NCBI RefSeq assembly: GCF_000007345.1
Contig: NC_003552.1
Coordinates: 2,604,001-2,668,000 of the forward strand
Source: Methanosarcina acetivorans C2A
GTDB taxonomy: Archaea; Halobacteriota; Methanosarcinia; Methanosarcinales; Methanosarcinaceae
Direction: 5' to 3'
Length of the DNA: 64,000 nt
The notes below the pieces were generated by a model, which worked only from the letters and a program-made list of their open reading frames with translations, did no database searches and was not told the DNA's origin. The translations under genes were made by a program, and so were the position numbers. Below, piece by piece: positions 56,046 through 64,000 of this stretch. Every line of letters begins with the position of its first letter. Within the stretch, counting starts at the first letter, position 1.

Positions 56046-56074
56046 AAAATGTGGACCTGAGGAGCAGCTTTAGG

Positions 56075-57118
56075 ATGAATGTTGAGGTAAAAACGGCATA
56101 CAAGGAAATAACGGGAAGGAAGCATATCTCTCTCCTCTTGATCTCGGCAGCGATCTTCCTCACTTTTGTCATCGACATCATGACAGGACCGGCTTCTTTA
56201 TCGGTAAGTGAGGTCATTTCGACGATATTGTTCCCTGCCTACAGCGAGCCTTCAGTTCAGGTTATTGTTTGGACCTTCCGCCTACCTGTTGCCCTTATGG
56301 CGATAGTGATCGGAATAGCTTTAGGCCTTGCTGGTGCGAACATGCAAACTATCCTCGATAATCCTCTGGCCAGCCCTTATACGCTTGGCATTTCGGCAGC
56401 TGCCGGGTTCGGCGCCGCACTGGCCATTGTGCTTGGAGTGGGAGTGTTGCCTTTTGCAGATACCTTATTCGTGCCGGTCAATGCGTTCGTGTTCTCGCTA
56501 ATCAGTTGCATGGCAATATATGGTATTGCCAGGTTCAAGAAGGCTACTTCCGAGACCATAGTACTTACCGGTATCGCTGTGCTGTTCCTGTTCAATTCTC
56601 TGCTGGGGTTACTGGAGTATAAGGCAAACCCGGAGCAGGTCCAAGCTATCGTTTTCTGGCTTTTCGGCAGCCTGACCAAGACGAACTGGACCACTCTGCG
56701 CATTACGGTGGGGATTGTTTTAGTAGTCATACCGCTGCTGGCCATAGATGTCTGGAAGCTTACTGCTCTCCGGCTAGGTGACGATAAGGCAAAAAGCCTT
56801 GGAGTGGATGTCGAAAGGATGAGAATAAAGGGCTTGATCCTGATTTCAGTTCTTACGGCCACGGCGGTGGCGTTCGTGGGCACCATCGGGTTCATCGGTC
56901 TTGTGTCTCCTCATATCGCGCGGATGCTTGTAGGTGAAGACCACCGGTACTTTTTGCCCTGTTCAGCCCTATCCGGGGCGTTCATACTCTCCACTGCCTC
57001 AATTCTCAGCAAAATTGTAGTCCCGGGGATTATATTCCCCATCGGAATACTCACATCACTGATAGGTATACCGTTTTTCATCTGGCTCTTGCTGTCTAAG
57101 AAGAAGGGATATTGGTGA
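56075..57118 (+). CDS. FecCD-type ABC permease
   Basis: This 347-residue permease of the BtuC/FecCD family has about ten hydrophobic segments. Conserved pieces include WTFRLPVALMAIVIGIALGL and GANMQTILDNPLASPYTLGI near the N-terminus, and TIGFIGLVSPHIARMLVGED with the ATPase-contact loop near the C-terminus. ATG 56075 has GGAG upstream; a GTG at 56051 would add eight residues. It overlaps the ATPase start by seven bases. It imports metal-chelates bound by the preceding lipoprotein. Confidence 0.93.
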   Translation: MNVEVKTAYKEITGRKHISLLLISAAIFLTFVIDIMTGPASLSVSEVISTILFPAYSEPSVQVIVWTFRLPVALMAIVIGIALGLAGANMQTILDNPLASPYTLGISAAAGFGAALAIVLGVGVLPFADTLFVPVNAFVFSLISCMAIYGIARFKKATSETIVLTGIAVLFLFNSLLGLLEYKANPEQVQAIVFWLFGSLTKTNWTTLRITVGIVLVVIPLLAIDVWKLTALRLGDDKAKSLGVDVERMRIKGLILISVLTATAVAFVGTIGFIGLVSPHIARMLVGEDHRYFLPCSALSGAFILSTASILSKIVVPGIIFPIGILTSLIGIPFFIWLLLSKKKGYW

Positions 57119-57912
57119 AGCTGGAAATTAGAAACCTCAAGTTCGGATATAATTCCAGTCCTGTATTAAAAAATGTAAGCATGGTAGCCGAGCCTATGGT
57201 CACTGCGATCATAGGCCCAAACGCTGCCGGAAAATCTACCTTACTTAAATGTATTTGTGGGATACTCAAGGCTGAAGGGTCAATAATCCTCAATGGAAAA
57301 GACCTGAAGGCGTGTCAGAAGGACGAGGTCATAAAAGCTATTAGCTACCTTCCTCAGGAATCTTCTACAAGCGCATTCATGACTGTGTTAGAGGCAACAT
57401 TGCTGGGAAAAATAAGCTCGCTAGGTTGGAGGATCAAGGACGAGGACCTGTCCGCATCTATGGATACGCTTGAAAAGCTCGGGATAGAAGATTTGGCGAT
57501 GAGGCCAATGAATGAGCTAAGTGGCGGACAGAAGCAAATGGTATCCATTGCCCAGTCGATCATCCGAAAGCCCGAAGTGCTCCTCATGGACGAGCCTACG
57601 AATTCACTGGATCTCCAGCGGCAGCTCGAGCTTTTTGACGTGATCCAGAACATCACGGATGAAAACGGAATGACGACGATCGTAGCATTACATGACCTCA
57701 ACCTGGCGGCCCGCTACGCGGGAAAAGTCATATTGATTAATGGGGGTAAGATCATGGCAGCAGGAAGTCCGGCTTCTGTGATAACCGAAGCGATGATCCG
57801 GGAAGTCTACGGGGTCAATGCCAGAGTAATGCTCGACGGTGAAGGCATACCGCAAGTCATACCAATTAATTCAACGCGAAAACGCGGGATAAAAAAGGCC
57901 ATAAAGGGATGA
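57112..57912 (+). CDS. Metal-chelate ABC importer ATPase
   Basis: This 266-residue FepC/BtuD-type ATPase has Walker A GPNAAGKST, signature LSGGQKQMVSIAQS, Walker B VLLMDEPTNSLD and H-loop VALHDLNLAARY. The tail EAMIREVYGVNARVM is the family's C-terminal motif; an eroded second copy of this same tail is found at 60795-61040. Start is TTG 57112 or GTG 57115, within the permease stop. It overlaps the next methyltransferase gene by four bases. Confidence 0.95.
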   Translation: MVKLEIRNLKFGYNSSPVLKNVSMVAEPMVTAIIGPNAAGKSTLLKCICGILKAEGSIILNGKDLKACQKDEVIKAISYLPQESSTSAFMTVLEATLLGKISSLGWRIKDEDLSASMDTLEKLGIEDLAMRPMNELSGGQKQMVSIAQSIIRKPEVLLMDEPTNSLDLQRQLELFDVIQNITDENGMTTIVALHDLNLAARYAGKVILINGGKIMAAGSPASVITEAMIREVYGVNARVMLDGEGIPQVIPINSTRKRGIKKAIKG

Positions 57913-58694
57913 TCATGATGGAGTCAGGAAAGCTTGACCTTGACAGAACCAAGGAAGGAGTAAAAAAATACTGGGATTACGGAAGCAAGTTTTATGATAC
58001 GGCACCAGGTCTCGGGGGAAACGAGGAAAGCCAGATATGGAAAAAGTTATTATCATCCTCGATCGGCCCGGACCTCAAAAACATTCTGGACGTTGGCAGC
58101 GGTACCGGAATAATCGCCATGTACCTGGCAGAGCTGGGCTATGGAGTGACGGCTGTCGACTTTAGTGAAGGAATGATGGATATCGCCCGGAAAAAGGCAT
58201 TAGAAAAGGGAGCGAAGATCCGGTTCATGGAAGGAGATATCGAGAACCTTAGCTTCGAGGATGAAACTTTTGACTGTGTCACAGCCCGGTATGTGCTCTG
58301 GACGCTGCCTCATCCGGAGAAGGCGCTCAAGGAATGGGTAAGGGTTGTAAAGCCTGGCGGTAGGATTGTCATCATTGACGGCAAGTGGGTTACAAGGGGT
58401 TTACTGCCCCGTATATCTGCAATGAATTATCATATTTATCGATTTATAAAATACGGAAAAAATCCCTTCACCTACGATTATAGGAAGGAGGTAAGTGTCG
58501 GTCTCCCCAATCCTCATGGGGTTGAAAAAAAGCAGATTATGGAATATGTATCTAAAGCAGGCTTAACCGATATCGTCGTTACCGATTTGAAGATAATTAG
58601 GGATATTCAGCGAAAGAAACTACCCTGGTATTTGAAATATGCTAATGATCATCCGATTTTTATGGTTCGGGGTACCGTTGCTAAAAAAGGATAA
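57909..58694 (+). CDS. SAM methyltransferase 1 of the importer cluster
   Basis: This 261-residue class I methyltransferase has motif I ILDVGSGTGIIAMYLAELG, VTAVDFSEGMMDIARK, and the segment ARYVLWTLPHPEKALKEW followed by KPGGRIVIIDG. The N-terminal KKYWDYGSKFYDT is typical of Methyltransf_11-type enzymes. It overlaps the ATPase gene by four bases, so it is made together with the importer; the cytoplasmic substrate is probably the imported ligand or a derived compound. It is paralogous to the genes at 58711 and 61118. Confidence 0.9.
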   Translation: MIMMESGKLDLDRTKEGVKKYWDYGSKFYDTAPGLGGNEESQIWKKLLSSSIGPDLKNILDVGSGTGIIAMYLAELGYGVTAVDFSEGMMDIARKKALEKGAKIRFMEGDIENLSFEDETFDCVTARYVLWTLPHPEKALKEWVRVVKPGGRIVIIDGKWVTRGLLPRISAMNYHIYRFIKYGKNPFTYDYRKEVSVGLPNPHGVEKKQIMEYVSKAGLTDIVVTDLKIIRDIQRKKLPWYLKYANDHPIFMVRGTVAKKG

Positions 58695-58710
58695 AATTTG
58701 AGGTATTATT

Positions 58711-59463
58711 ATGGCAATTAATGAAAACAAGATAAAGGAAGAGATCACGAAGCGGTGGGACTACTCGTCTCAACACTACGATACATATCACGGTCACGGG
58801 ATAAAGAGCGATGAAGAGGCAGCAGCCTGGACCGCTCTTTTCAGACAGGTAATCCCCGGGGAAAAGCTAAATGTTCTGGATGTCGGCTGCGGCACGGGCG
58901 AGATGAGCAGGATACTGGCAGAGATGGGGCATAAGGTGACGGGTATAGACCTGTCCGAGAAAATGCTCACGGTAGCAAAGTCGAAGGCTTCCGGTAGTAT
59001 CGAGTTTCGGAGAGGCGACGCAGAAAATCCCCCCTTCGATGAAGGAAAGTTCGATGCAGTCGTGACCAGGCACGTGCTCTGGACGCTGCCGAATCCGGAA
59101 AAAGCCCTTAAAAGCTGGCGGAATGTGCTGAAGTCCGGAGGAAGAGTAGTCGTTCTGGATGGGATATGGGATAATGGCAGTTTTGAGACGCGTATGAGGA
59201 GAAAAATAGGCAACCTTATGATACATATTGTTGAAAAGAATGATATCTCTAAAGACAGTTATACTGCGGAAATGAACTCCATGCTGCCCAACGCAAAAGG
59301 AGTATCGTTAGATAAGGCTCGGGAATATATGGAAAAAACCGGGTTCAAAGACGTACGGTCGCTTGGACTGGACAAACTGGTGAAAATCCAGAAAAAGCAT
59401 ATGCCGTTCAGGTATAAGATATCCTACAAGTATGAGTATTACGCGATCTATGGCCTGAAATGA
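58711..59463 (+). CDS. SAM methyltransferase 2 of the importer cluster
   Basis: This is a 250-residue paralogue of the preceding gene, 16 bp downstream. Motif I is VLDVGCGTGEMSRILAEMG, followed by VTGIDLSEKMLTVAKSKA and TRHVLWTLPNPEKALKSW. The two differ enough that they probably act on different positions or substrates. It is the last gene of the first operon; an AT-rich 200-bp gap follows. Confidence 0.9.
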   Translation: MAINENKIKEEITKRWDYSSQHYDTYHGHGIKSDEEAAAWTALFRQVIPGEKLNVLDVGCGTGEMSRILAEMGHKVTGIDLSEKMLTVAKSKASGSIEFRRGDAENPPFDEGKFDAVVTRHVLWTLPNPEKALKSWRNVLKSGGRVVVLDGIWDNGSFETRMRRKIGNLMIHIVEKNDISKDSYTAEMNSMLPNAKGVSLDKAREYMEKTGFKDVRSLGLDKLVKIQKKHMPFRYKISYKYEYYAIYGLK

Positions 59464-59505
59464 AATTGCAGAATTAATTTGTGAATGAACATTAAACAAT
59501 AATAA

Positions 59506-59524
59506 ATAATAAATCATACTATTT
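59506..59524 (+). promoter_or_regulatory. 19-bp motif shared with 62298-62316
   Basis: ataataaatcatactattt occurs here, 137 bp before the second binding-protein gene, and identically 99 bp before the third binding-protein gene. A looser atcatactaaat follows each copy. It is a candidate operator or promoter element shared by the two genes. Confidence 0.4.
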
Positions 59525-59661
59525 TTCAATATAATAACAAAAAATAGAGAAAAAATAAAAATATTCAACTATTATATCATATTTTATTGTATTTATCATA
59601 CTAAATATTGACATAAGTAAAGCTATACCTGAAACGAAAGAGGCATGAAAGAGGCATAGAT

Positions 59662-60798
59662 GTGAATAAAAATAATTCAATTTTAATTGTTATAGCTTTA
59701 ATTATTTTATTAGTTGCCGGTGTATTCATAATACCCGTCTCTCCTGATAAATCGACAGAAAATAATACAATAACAGTAACAGATTTGGCGGGAAGAACGG
59801 TGTCCCTTAAAGTACCAGCCGAAAGAGTAGTTCTCGGGAGTTCAAGAGATCTCCATGAATTTGCTGCTGTCGAAGGAGAAAACTTTTCTAATAAAATAGT
59901 TGGCTGGGGCCCGGATCTTAGAAAATCTGATAAGGACACTTATGACAAGTTTGGAGAAAAGTACCCGGAAATCAAGAACATACCTGAAGTTGGATACTAT
60001 GGGAGTCAAGACTTCAGTATCGAAAAGGTTGTTTCACTAAAACCCGATCTTGTCATATTCCCCATGTTTGATTATGATCGGGCAAAAGACGATTTGAGCA
60101 AATTTGAACAGGCTGGAATACCTGTGGTTTTTACTGATTTTTATCAGGATACGCTTGAAAACTCAACTAAGAGTATCACGCTGCTGGGTAAACTACTCGG
60201 TAAGGAAAAACGGGCTAAGGAAATCACAGATTTTTACGATGAACAGACAGACATTGTGTATTCGAGACTTTCCAAAATCAATAAAACCAAGCCCAAGGTA
60301 TATATTGAAAGCGGTTGGAAGGGTGCTTCTGAATACGGCAGGACCTACAGCAGTTTAGGTTGGGGCCCAATTGTGGATAAAGCCGGCGGTGATAATATTG
60401 CCAGGAATTTTACTTCCGAGTCGGCGACCGTAGCTCCCGAGTTCTTGATTGATGCCGATCCGGACATTATCATCATTACCGGTTCTAATTGGGTGACTAC
60501 GCCGGATTCCGTAAAATTAGGATACTATGCCAACCAGGACTCATCCAAGGATCTCCTTAAGGCATATCTACAGCGCCCCGGCTGGGACTCCCTGCAGGCC
60601 GTAGAAAATCAAGAAGTGTACAGCATCTTTCACACCTACGACAGCAGGATTTACAGCTTTGCCGGCCTCCAGATACTTGCAAAGTGGTTCTATCCCGAAG
60701 AGTTCAGTGATGTTGATCCGGAAGCCGGAATAAAGGAATTCCATGCGAGGTTCATGCCCATTGATTACAGTGGAACCTGGATGCTGGACCTGACGTGA
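59662..60798 (+). CDS. Metal-chelate ABC importer, binding protein (second)
   Basis: This 378-residue class III binding protein is a clear paralogue of the one at 54891 (shared GRxVxLKVPAERVVL opening, FTDFYQDTLENSTKSITLLG, and WKGASEYGRTYSSLGWGP regions). The N-terminal ILIVIALIILLVAGVFII is a signal or anchor segment without a lipobox cysteine. The GTG start at 59662 has GAGG ten bases upstream. No permease follows; only a scrap of ATPase (60795) and a methyltransferase (61118) do, so it may feed the permease at 56075. Confidence 0.9.
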   Translation: MNKNNSILIVIALIILLVAGVFIIPVSPDKSTENNTITVTDLAGRTVSLKVPAERVVLGSSRDLHEFAAVEGENFSNKIVGWGPDLRKSDKDTYDKFGEKYPEIKNIPEVGYYGSQDFSIEKVVSLKPDLVIFPMFDYDRAKDDLSKFEQAGIPVVFTDFYQDTLENSTKSITLLGKLLGKEKRAKEITDFYDEQTDIVYSRLSKINKTKPKVYIESGWKGASEYGRTYSSLGWGPIVDKAGGDNIARNFTSESATVAPEFLIDADPDIIIITGSNWVTTPDSVKLGYYANQDSSKDLLKAYLQRPGWDSLQAVENQEVYSIFHTYDSRIYSFAGLQILAKWFYPEEFSDVDPEAGIKEFHARFMPIDYSGTWMLDLT

Positions 60799-61040
60799 TG
60801 CCTGGAAAAACGGCAGAGCACCTGTCTATTAACCCGGCTGTTGCTGGCAGTGGATCAATGACTCTTAAAGACCAGGAGGATCACGGTAAAAATCACATGC
60901 AAGAAGTTATATCAGCACCGTCGGCGTCCGCGCTGACTGAAGAGAAGATGGTATCGGTATACGGCATCGAAGCCAGAGTGACCATTGATGAAAATAGGAT
61001 TCAAAAGGTGATTCCTTCCCTCCAGGGCCAAGCGATATAA
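60795..61040 (+). pseudogene. ATPase C-terminal remnant
   Basis: The 81-codon frame is meaningless for its first 45 residues, then reads ALTEEKMVSVYGIEARVTID and RIQKVIPSLQ, which aligns with the tail of the ATPase at 57112 (VITEAMIREVYGVNARVMLD, then PQVIPIN). No Walker or signature motif remains. It marks where the permease and ATPase of a duplicated operon were lost. Confidence 0.7.
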
Positions 61041-61117
61041 ATAAACCAGGCAGTGCTAAGGCCCCATAGCCGGGAAATCAACTGGAAGTCAAAGAACTGG
61101 AATGGAGAGACTGAAAT

Positions 61118-61888
61118 ATGGGTAGTGCCGAATTTTGGAGCAATGCTGCATTGGAATATAATAAAAAAACAATATATGACTTTGACAATGAAAAGACCAA
61201 TCGAGCTTGGCGGGAAGTTCTTGTGGATATCCTGGGTCAGAAAGAGAATATGAGGGTGTTGGATGCCGGCTCTGGAACGGGTTTTTTGTCCATGTTACTG
61301 GCAACAATGGGCCACAGTGTCGTCGGGGTGGAACGGGCACCTAACATGTTAAAAATTGCCTCAGAAAATGCGGTTAACAGGGGGTTGCATGTAGATTTCG
61401 TGTTGGGTGACGTTTATAATCTCCAGATGATAGAGCAGGACAGCTTCGATGCTCTACTTTCCCGTTATCTGGTGTGGACTCTGGAAAGTCCTGAAAAAGC
61501 CTTTAGAGAATGGTTACGGGTGTTAAAGCCCGGAGGCAGGCTGATAATTATTGATGCAAACTGGTACCCTAATTTAAGTCGTTCTCCCTTTTTAAAAATG
61601 TGGCGTAAAATGTCTTGGTTGCTGGATTTTGTGACCGAAGGTAAAAAATTGAGGGGGCGCGGAGAGGGAGATGTGGCTTTTTACAACCTGCCCTTTAGTA
61701 GGGTAGAACGACCGGAGGAGGATGTAAGGCTGTTGGAGTTATGCGGCTATAGAGTATTGGAAATAAAACCCAATATTCGCCCGCAGATCAATGACTTACT
61801 TGATTACCTTAAAACGGGTTATTGGGGACCCATATTCGTAATTATTGCGGAAAAGTCCTGTGAAGAGGAGAAAACTCATTCTGCATAA
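61118..61888 (+). CDS. SAM methyltransferase 3 of the importer cluster
   Basis: This 256-residue class I methyltransferase is the third paralogue of the cluster. Motif I is VLDAGSGTGFLSMLLATMG, followed by VVGVERAPNMLKIASENA and SRYLVWTLESPEKAFREW with KPGGRLIIIDANW. It lies 77 bp after the ATPase remnant and completes the pattern binding protein, (ATPase), methyltransferase of the duplicated unit. Confidence 0.9.
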   Translation: MGSAEFWSNAALEYNKKTIYDFDNEKTNRAWREVLVDILGQKENMRVLDAGSGTGFLSMLLATMGHSVVGVERAPNMLKIASENAVNRGLHVDFVLGDVYNLQMIEQDSFDALLSRYLVWTLESPEKAFREWLRVLKPGGRLIIIDANWYPNLSRSPFLKMWRKMSWLLDFVTEGKKLRGRGEGDVAFYNLPFSRVERPEEDVRLLELCGYRVLEIKPNIRPQINDLLDYLKTGYWGPIFVIIAEKSCEEEKTHSA

Positions 61889-61909
61889 AATGAGAAATTT
61901 TCCTTAAAC

Positions 61910-61962
61910 TGACTTTCCGCAGGTGTTCTTTCAATTTTTACAATTATTCCTGCTATCATTTG
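61910..61962 (+). repeat. 53-bp repeat, first copy
   Basis: gactttccgcaggtgttctt and the following tcaatttttacaattattcc tgctatcattt recur with few changes at 63884-63935. The two copies flank the third binding-protein gene. Confidence 0.6.
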
Positions 61963-62297
61963 AACAGAATAAATATTTCCTATGATTTTAGGAGAGCGAA
62001 GGAGACTTCCGGCCTTAGATTGTTTTATCCCAAAATTATTTCGCTTTGTTAATTTCTTTTATTGCAGTTATATATCGTATACAAATTATCCGCTATTTTA
62101 CTTCAACTTCGAATTTGTTTCATTTTACATAATCATTCCATAGTGCCAAAATGGGATTGGAATTTATGCAAAACTTAATCTTTTACGTCTCATGCAATTG
62201 TATCTTGTATTGAACTTTCAAATGGTTTTGAATCTGCGAAATCATTTCCGGATACAATAATTTCAGGCTGAAGTTAAAGTTAGTTTTATCTGCTTGT

Positions 62298-62316
62298 ATA
62301 ATAAATCATACTATTT
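62298..62316 (+). promoter_or_regulatory. 19-bp motif shared with 59506-59524
   Basis: This is an exact second copy of ataataaatcatactattt, followed by attatactaaat, upstream of the third binding-protein gene. The remainder of the 61963-62415 gap shows no gene. Confidence 0.4.
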
Positions 62317-62415
62317 ACAAAGAATTGTCGATATTATACTAAATTATAGGTAATTTAGTCAGTTTTATGTAGTTTTATGTAATACATTTACACTATCAGA
62401 TCAGAGGAAAGTAAC

Positions 62416-63507
62416 ATGAAAATCATCACTTGTTTCGGAAGAAATGTCACAATACCTGAGAATATCGATAGGGTAGTCTGCTCGGGAGGAGGGTGCCTTC
62501 GCTACCTGGTATACCTGCAGGCCCAGAACTATGTAGTAGGGGTTGACAGTATTGAAAAGGAAAAAAGAGAAATTGAGGGCCGTCCCTACGTCCTTGCAAA
62601 CCCGCAGCTCAAAGATTATCCTCTTATTGGCGAATTCAGGGGCGAGGATGACCCTGAAAAAATGATTGCCGTTGGCCCGCAGGTAATCTTGAAAACCATC
62701 ACACCCGGTTCTGTATCTGTGACCAGTGCGGCTGATGCTGACAAGCTTCAGGATGAAACCGGCATCCCGGTTGTTATGTTCCCGTATGGATCTTTGAAGA
62801 ATCAAAAAGACAGAGTTGAAATGAATAACTCCCTCAGAGTAATGGGCGAGGTCGTAGACAAACAGGAGAGGGCAGAAGAAGTAATTGCTTATATCGACGC
62901 TACGATGCATGACCTCCAAAACAGGACAGTGGGCATTCTTGAATCCGAAAGAAAGGTTGTTTATGTAGGAGGAGTGAGCAGTAGAGCGGCGGCTTATGGG
63001 ATAATCTCTACCGAGCCGGCTTACCCTCCATTCCTGTGGGTGAATGCAAACAACGTTGCAGCCGGAATAGGTGCAGACCATGCGCATATTGCTATGGAAG
63101 CTCTCTTAGATTGGGACCCGGAGTATCTGTTTGTCGATATGAGTACAATCCAGCGGTGCGATGGAGGAGCCATAGGAGAACTCAAAAATGATGCGGCTCT
63201 CACAGGGCTTTCAGCAATAAAGAATAACAAGGTCTATGGAGTGATTCCTTACAACTATTACAGCATCAACTTTGAATCGGTGCTTGCAAACGCTTATTTT
63301 GTAGGAAAAGTACTTTATCCGGCCCTTTTTGAAGATATCAACCCGGAAGCCAAAGCCAATGAAATTTATACTTTCTTCGTTGGCAAACCGGTATTTTCCG
63401 AACTGAACGGACAGTACGGAAACTTGGTATTCAAGCAAATACCACTGTGTGATGGGGATATAATGGAGTGCATTTTGCCGACGGAGCAGTTCCGGAAGAT
63501 TACCTGA
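62416..63507 (+). CDS. Class III binding protein without signal peptide
   Basis: This 363-residue protein starts at once with the mature-domain motif (MKIITCFGRNVTIPENIDRV) after a good AGAGGA ribosome-binding site; no hydrophobic leader is encoded in frame before it. The TroA-like fold is supported by ENIDRVVCSGGGCLRYLVYL, MNNSLRVMGEVVDKQERAEE and YLFVDMSTIQR. It is more distant from the other two binding proteins than they are from each other. Without export it would act in the cytoplasm, perhaps as a metal or corrinoid chaperone; that is inference. Confidence 0.85.
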   Translation: MKIITCFGRNVTIPENIDRVVCSGGGCLRYLVYLQAQNYVVGVDSIEKEKREIEGRPYVLANPQLKDYPLIGEFRGEDDPEKMIAVGPQVILKTITPGSVSVTSAADADKLQDETGIPVVMFPYGSLKNQKDRVEMNNSLRVMGEVVDKQERAEEVIAYIDATMHDLQNRTVGILESERKVVYVGGVSSRAAAYGIISTEPAYPPFLWVNANNVAAGIGADHAHIAMEALLDWDPEYLFVDMSTIQRCDGGAIGELKNDAALTGLSAIKNNKVYGVIPYNYYSINFESVLANAYFVGKVLYPALFEDINPEAKANEIYTFFVGKPVFSELNGQYGNLVFKQIPLCDGDIMECILPTEQFRKIT

Positions 63508-64000
63508 CTTATGTCAGGAAAAAATATTTCTGGATCATGGAGAGCTTCGGCTCCTCTTCTATGTGAGTCTATTCGATTTCGGTAGGAGAGGTAACTATCG
63601 TATTCTGAAAAATCCAGAGTGTGGAAAAACTCTGCAGAATGTACTTAAAGGACTTCGAAGGGTTCACATTGGACGCTTCGTTCTAACCTTGCCGGCAAAA
63701 CCTCGAGGTCTGGACCCCGAGGAAGGCCTTCCCTGAATATTCTGGTATGGTCTTTACTGCTTCTCTTTTTTTGTGCAGCTTTGCAGCAGCTGCAGTCCTT
63801 CCGGAAAGATCTCCCTGGAAAAATCCTTGCAGGCCAAGACCTCCTTTCTCAGGCGTCAGGATCTTGCAGGTTCTGATACATCCGACTTTCCGCAGATGTC
63901 TTTTCAATTTTCACAATTTTTCTTGCTATCGTTTTTCTGAAAAACTCCATATTTAACCAAACGTACGTTTTTGATATTTTTCCAAAATTTTTGTCTTTTT
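63508..64000. other. Right edge without recognised gene
   Basis: No convincing gene is found in the last 490 bases. Short minus-strand frames are not protein-like. The second copy of the 53-bp repeat lies at 63884-63935. Confidence 0.4.
63884..63935 (+). repeat. 53-bp repeat, second copy
   Basis: gactttccgcagatgtcttt, then caattttcacaatttttctt gctatcgttt, matches 61910-61962 at most positions. Confidence 0.6.

Noticed and set aside
63683-63956. Overlapping short frames at the right edge
   Set aside because: Frames on both strands overlap, neither shows domain features or a ribosome-binding site.

Overview
The window reads as chromosome of a methanogenic archaeon of the genus Methanosarcina. 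The signs are the carAB/argG block, a glycine-betaine transporter that matches the Ota system of that genus, an htpX-pspAB pair, long AT-rich intergenic regions, TTTATATA-type promoters, and many decayed genes and short repeats. I cannot fix the species from sequence alone. No tRNA, rRNA or CRISPR array was seen.

Layout. (1) 1-1000: the left edge holds most of a retron. This is a reverse transcriptase on the minus strand (NAxxH and YADD motifs), preceded by a structured RNA locus bounded by an 11-base inverted repeat. (2) 1359-7027: a type I restriction locus (hsdR, hsdS). Its hsdS is split by a 1597-bp insertion sequence with 28-bp terminal inverted repeats and an 8-bp target duplication; no hsdM lies beside it. 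(3) 7392-15270: housekeeping and membrane genes: a LysE-type exporter, an ABC-2 drug-type exporter, htpX with its partner pspAB, a YdjM-like membrane protein and a truncated FtsX-like permease, with several tandem repeats. (4) 15505-26717: an 11-kb minus-strand defence operon, hsdR, an AlbA_2/Schlafen-type protein, hsdS, mcrB, mcrC, a repeat-only ORF, hsdM. (5) 27-31.5 kb: a decayed corridor with remnants of a sugar kinase, an EamA-type transporter and a secreted protein, plus a few intact small genes. (6) 31.4-37.6 kb: toxin-antitoxin and stress-type genes (HepT/MntA, HicB, an RHH-like antitoxin, Fic, HicB-HicA-HicB, a methyltransferase), punctuated by seven copies of one roughly 100-240 bp repeat, all in the same orientation. 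(7) 37.8-44.0 kb: an unrecognised 469-residue gene, a nucleoside-phosphorylase remnant, and a Gabija-like pair (OLD/TOPRIM ATPase plus UvrD-like helicase). (8) 44.2-54.4 kb: argG, carB and carA, then otaABC for osmoprotectant uptake. (9) 54.9-63.5 kb: a metal-chelate-type ABC importer with three SAM methyltransferases and three binding proteins. The second half looks like a partial duplicate whose permease is gone and whose ATPase survives only as a C-terminal scrap.

How it fits together. From 1 to 44 kb the window is largely an accessory island: at least four kinds of anti-invader system (retron, two type I R-M loci, McrBC, Gabija-like) plus toxin-antitoxin genes, an insertion sequence and eroded genes. 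From 44 kb on it is core metabolism (carbamoyl phosphate and arginine synthesis), osmoadaptation, and a transport cluster whose methyltransferases suggest that the imported ligand, or its metal complex, is chemically processed in the cytoplasm. The best candidates for something undescribed are the archaeal retron RNA, the repeat-punctuated toxin-antitoxin array, and the composite type I/McrBC/Schlafen operon.
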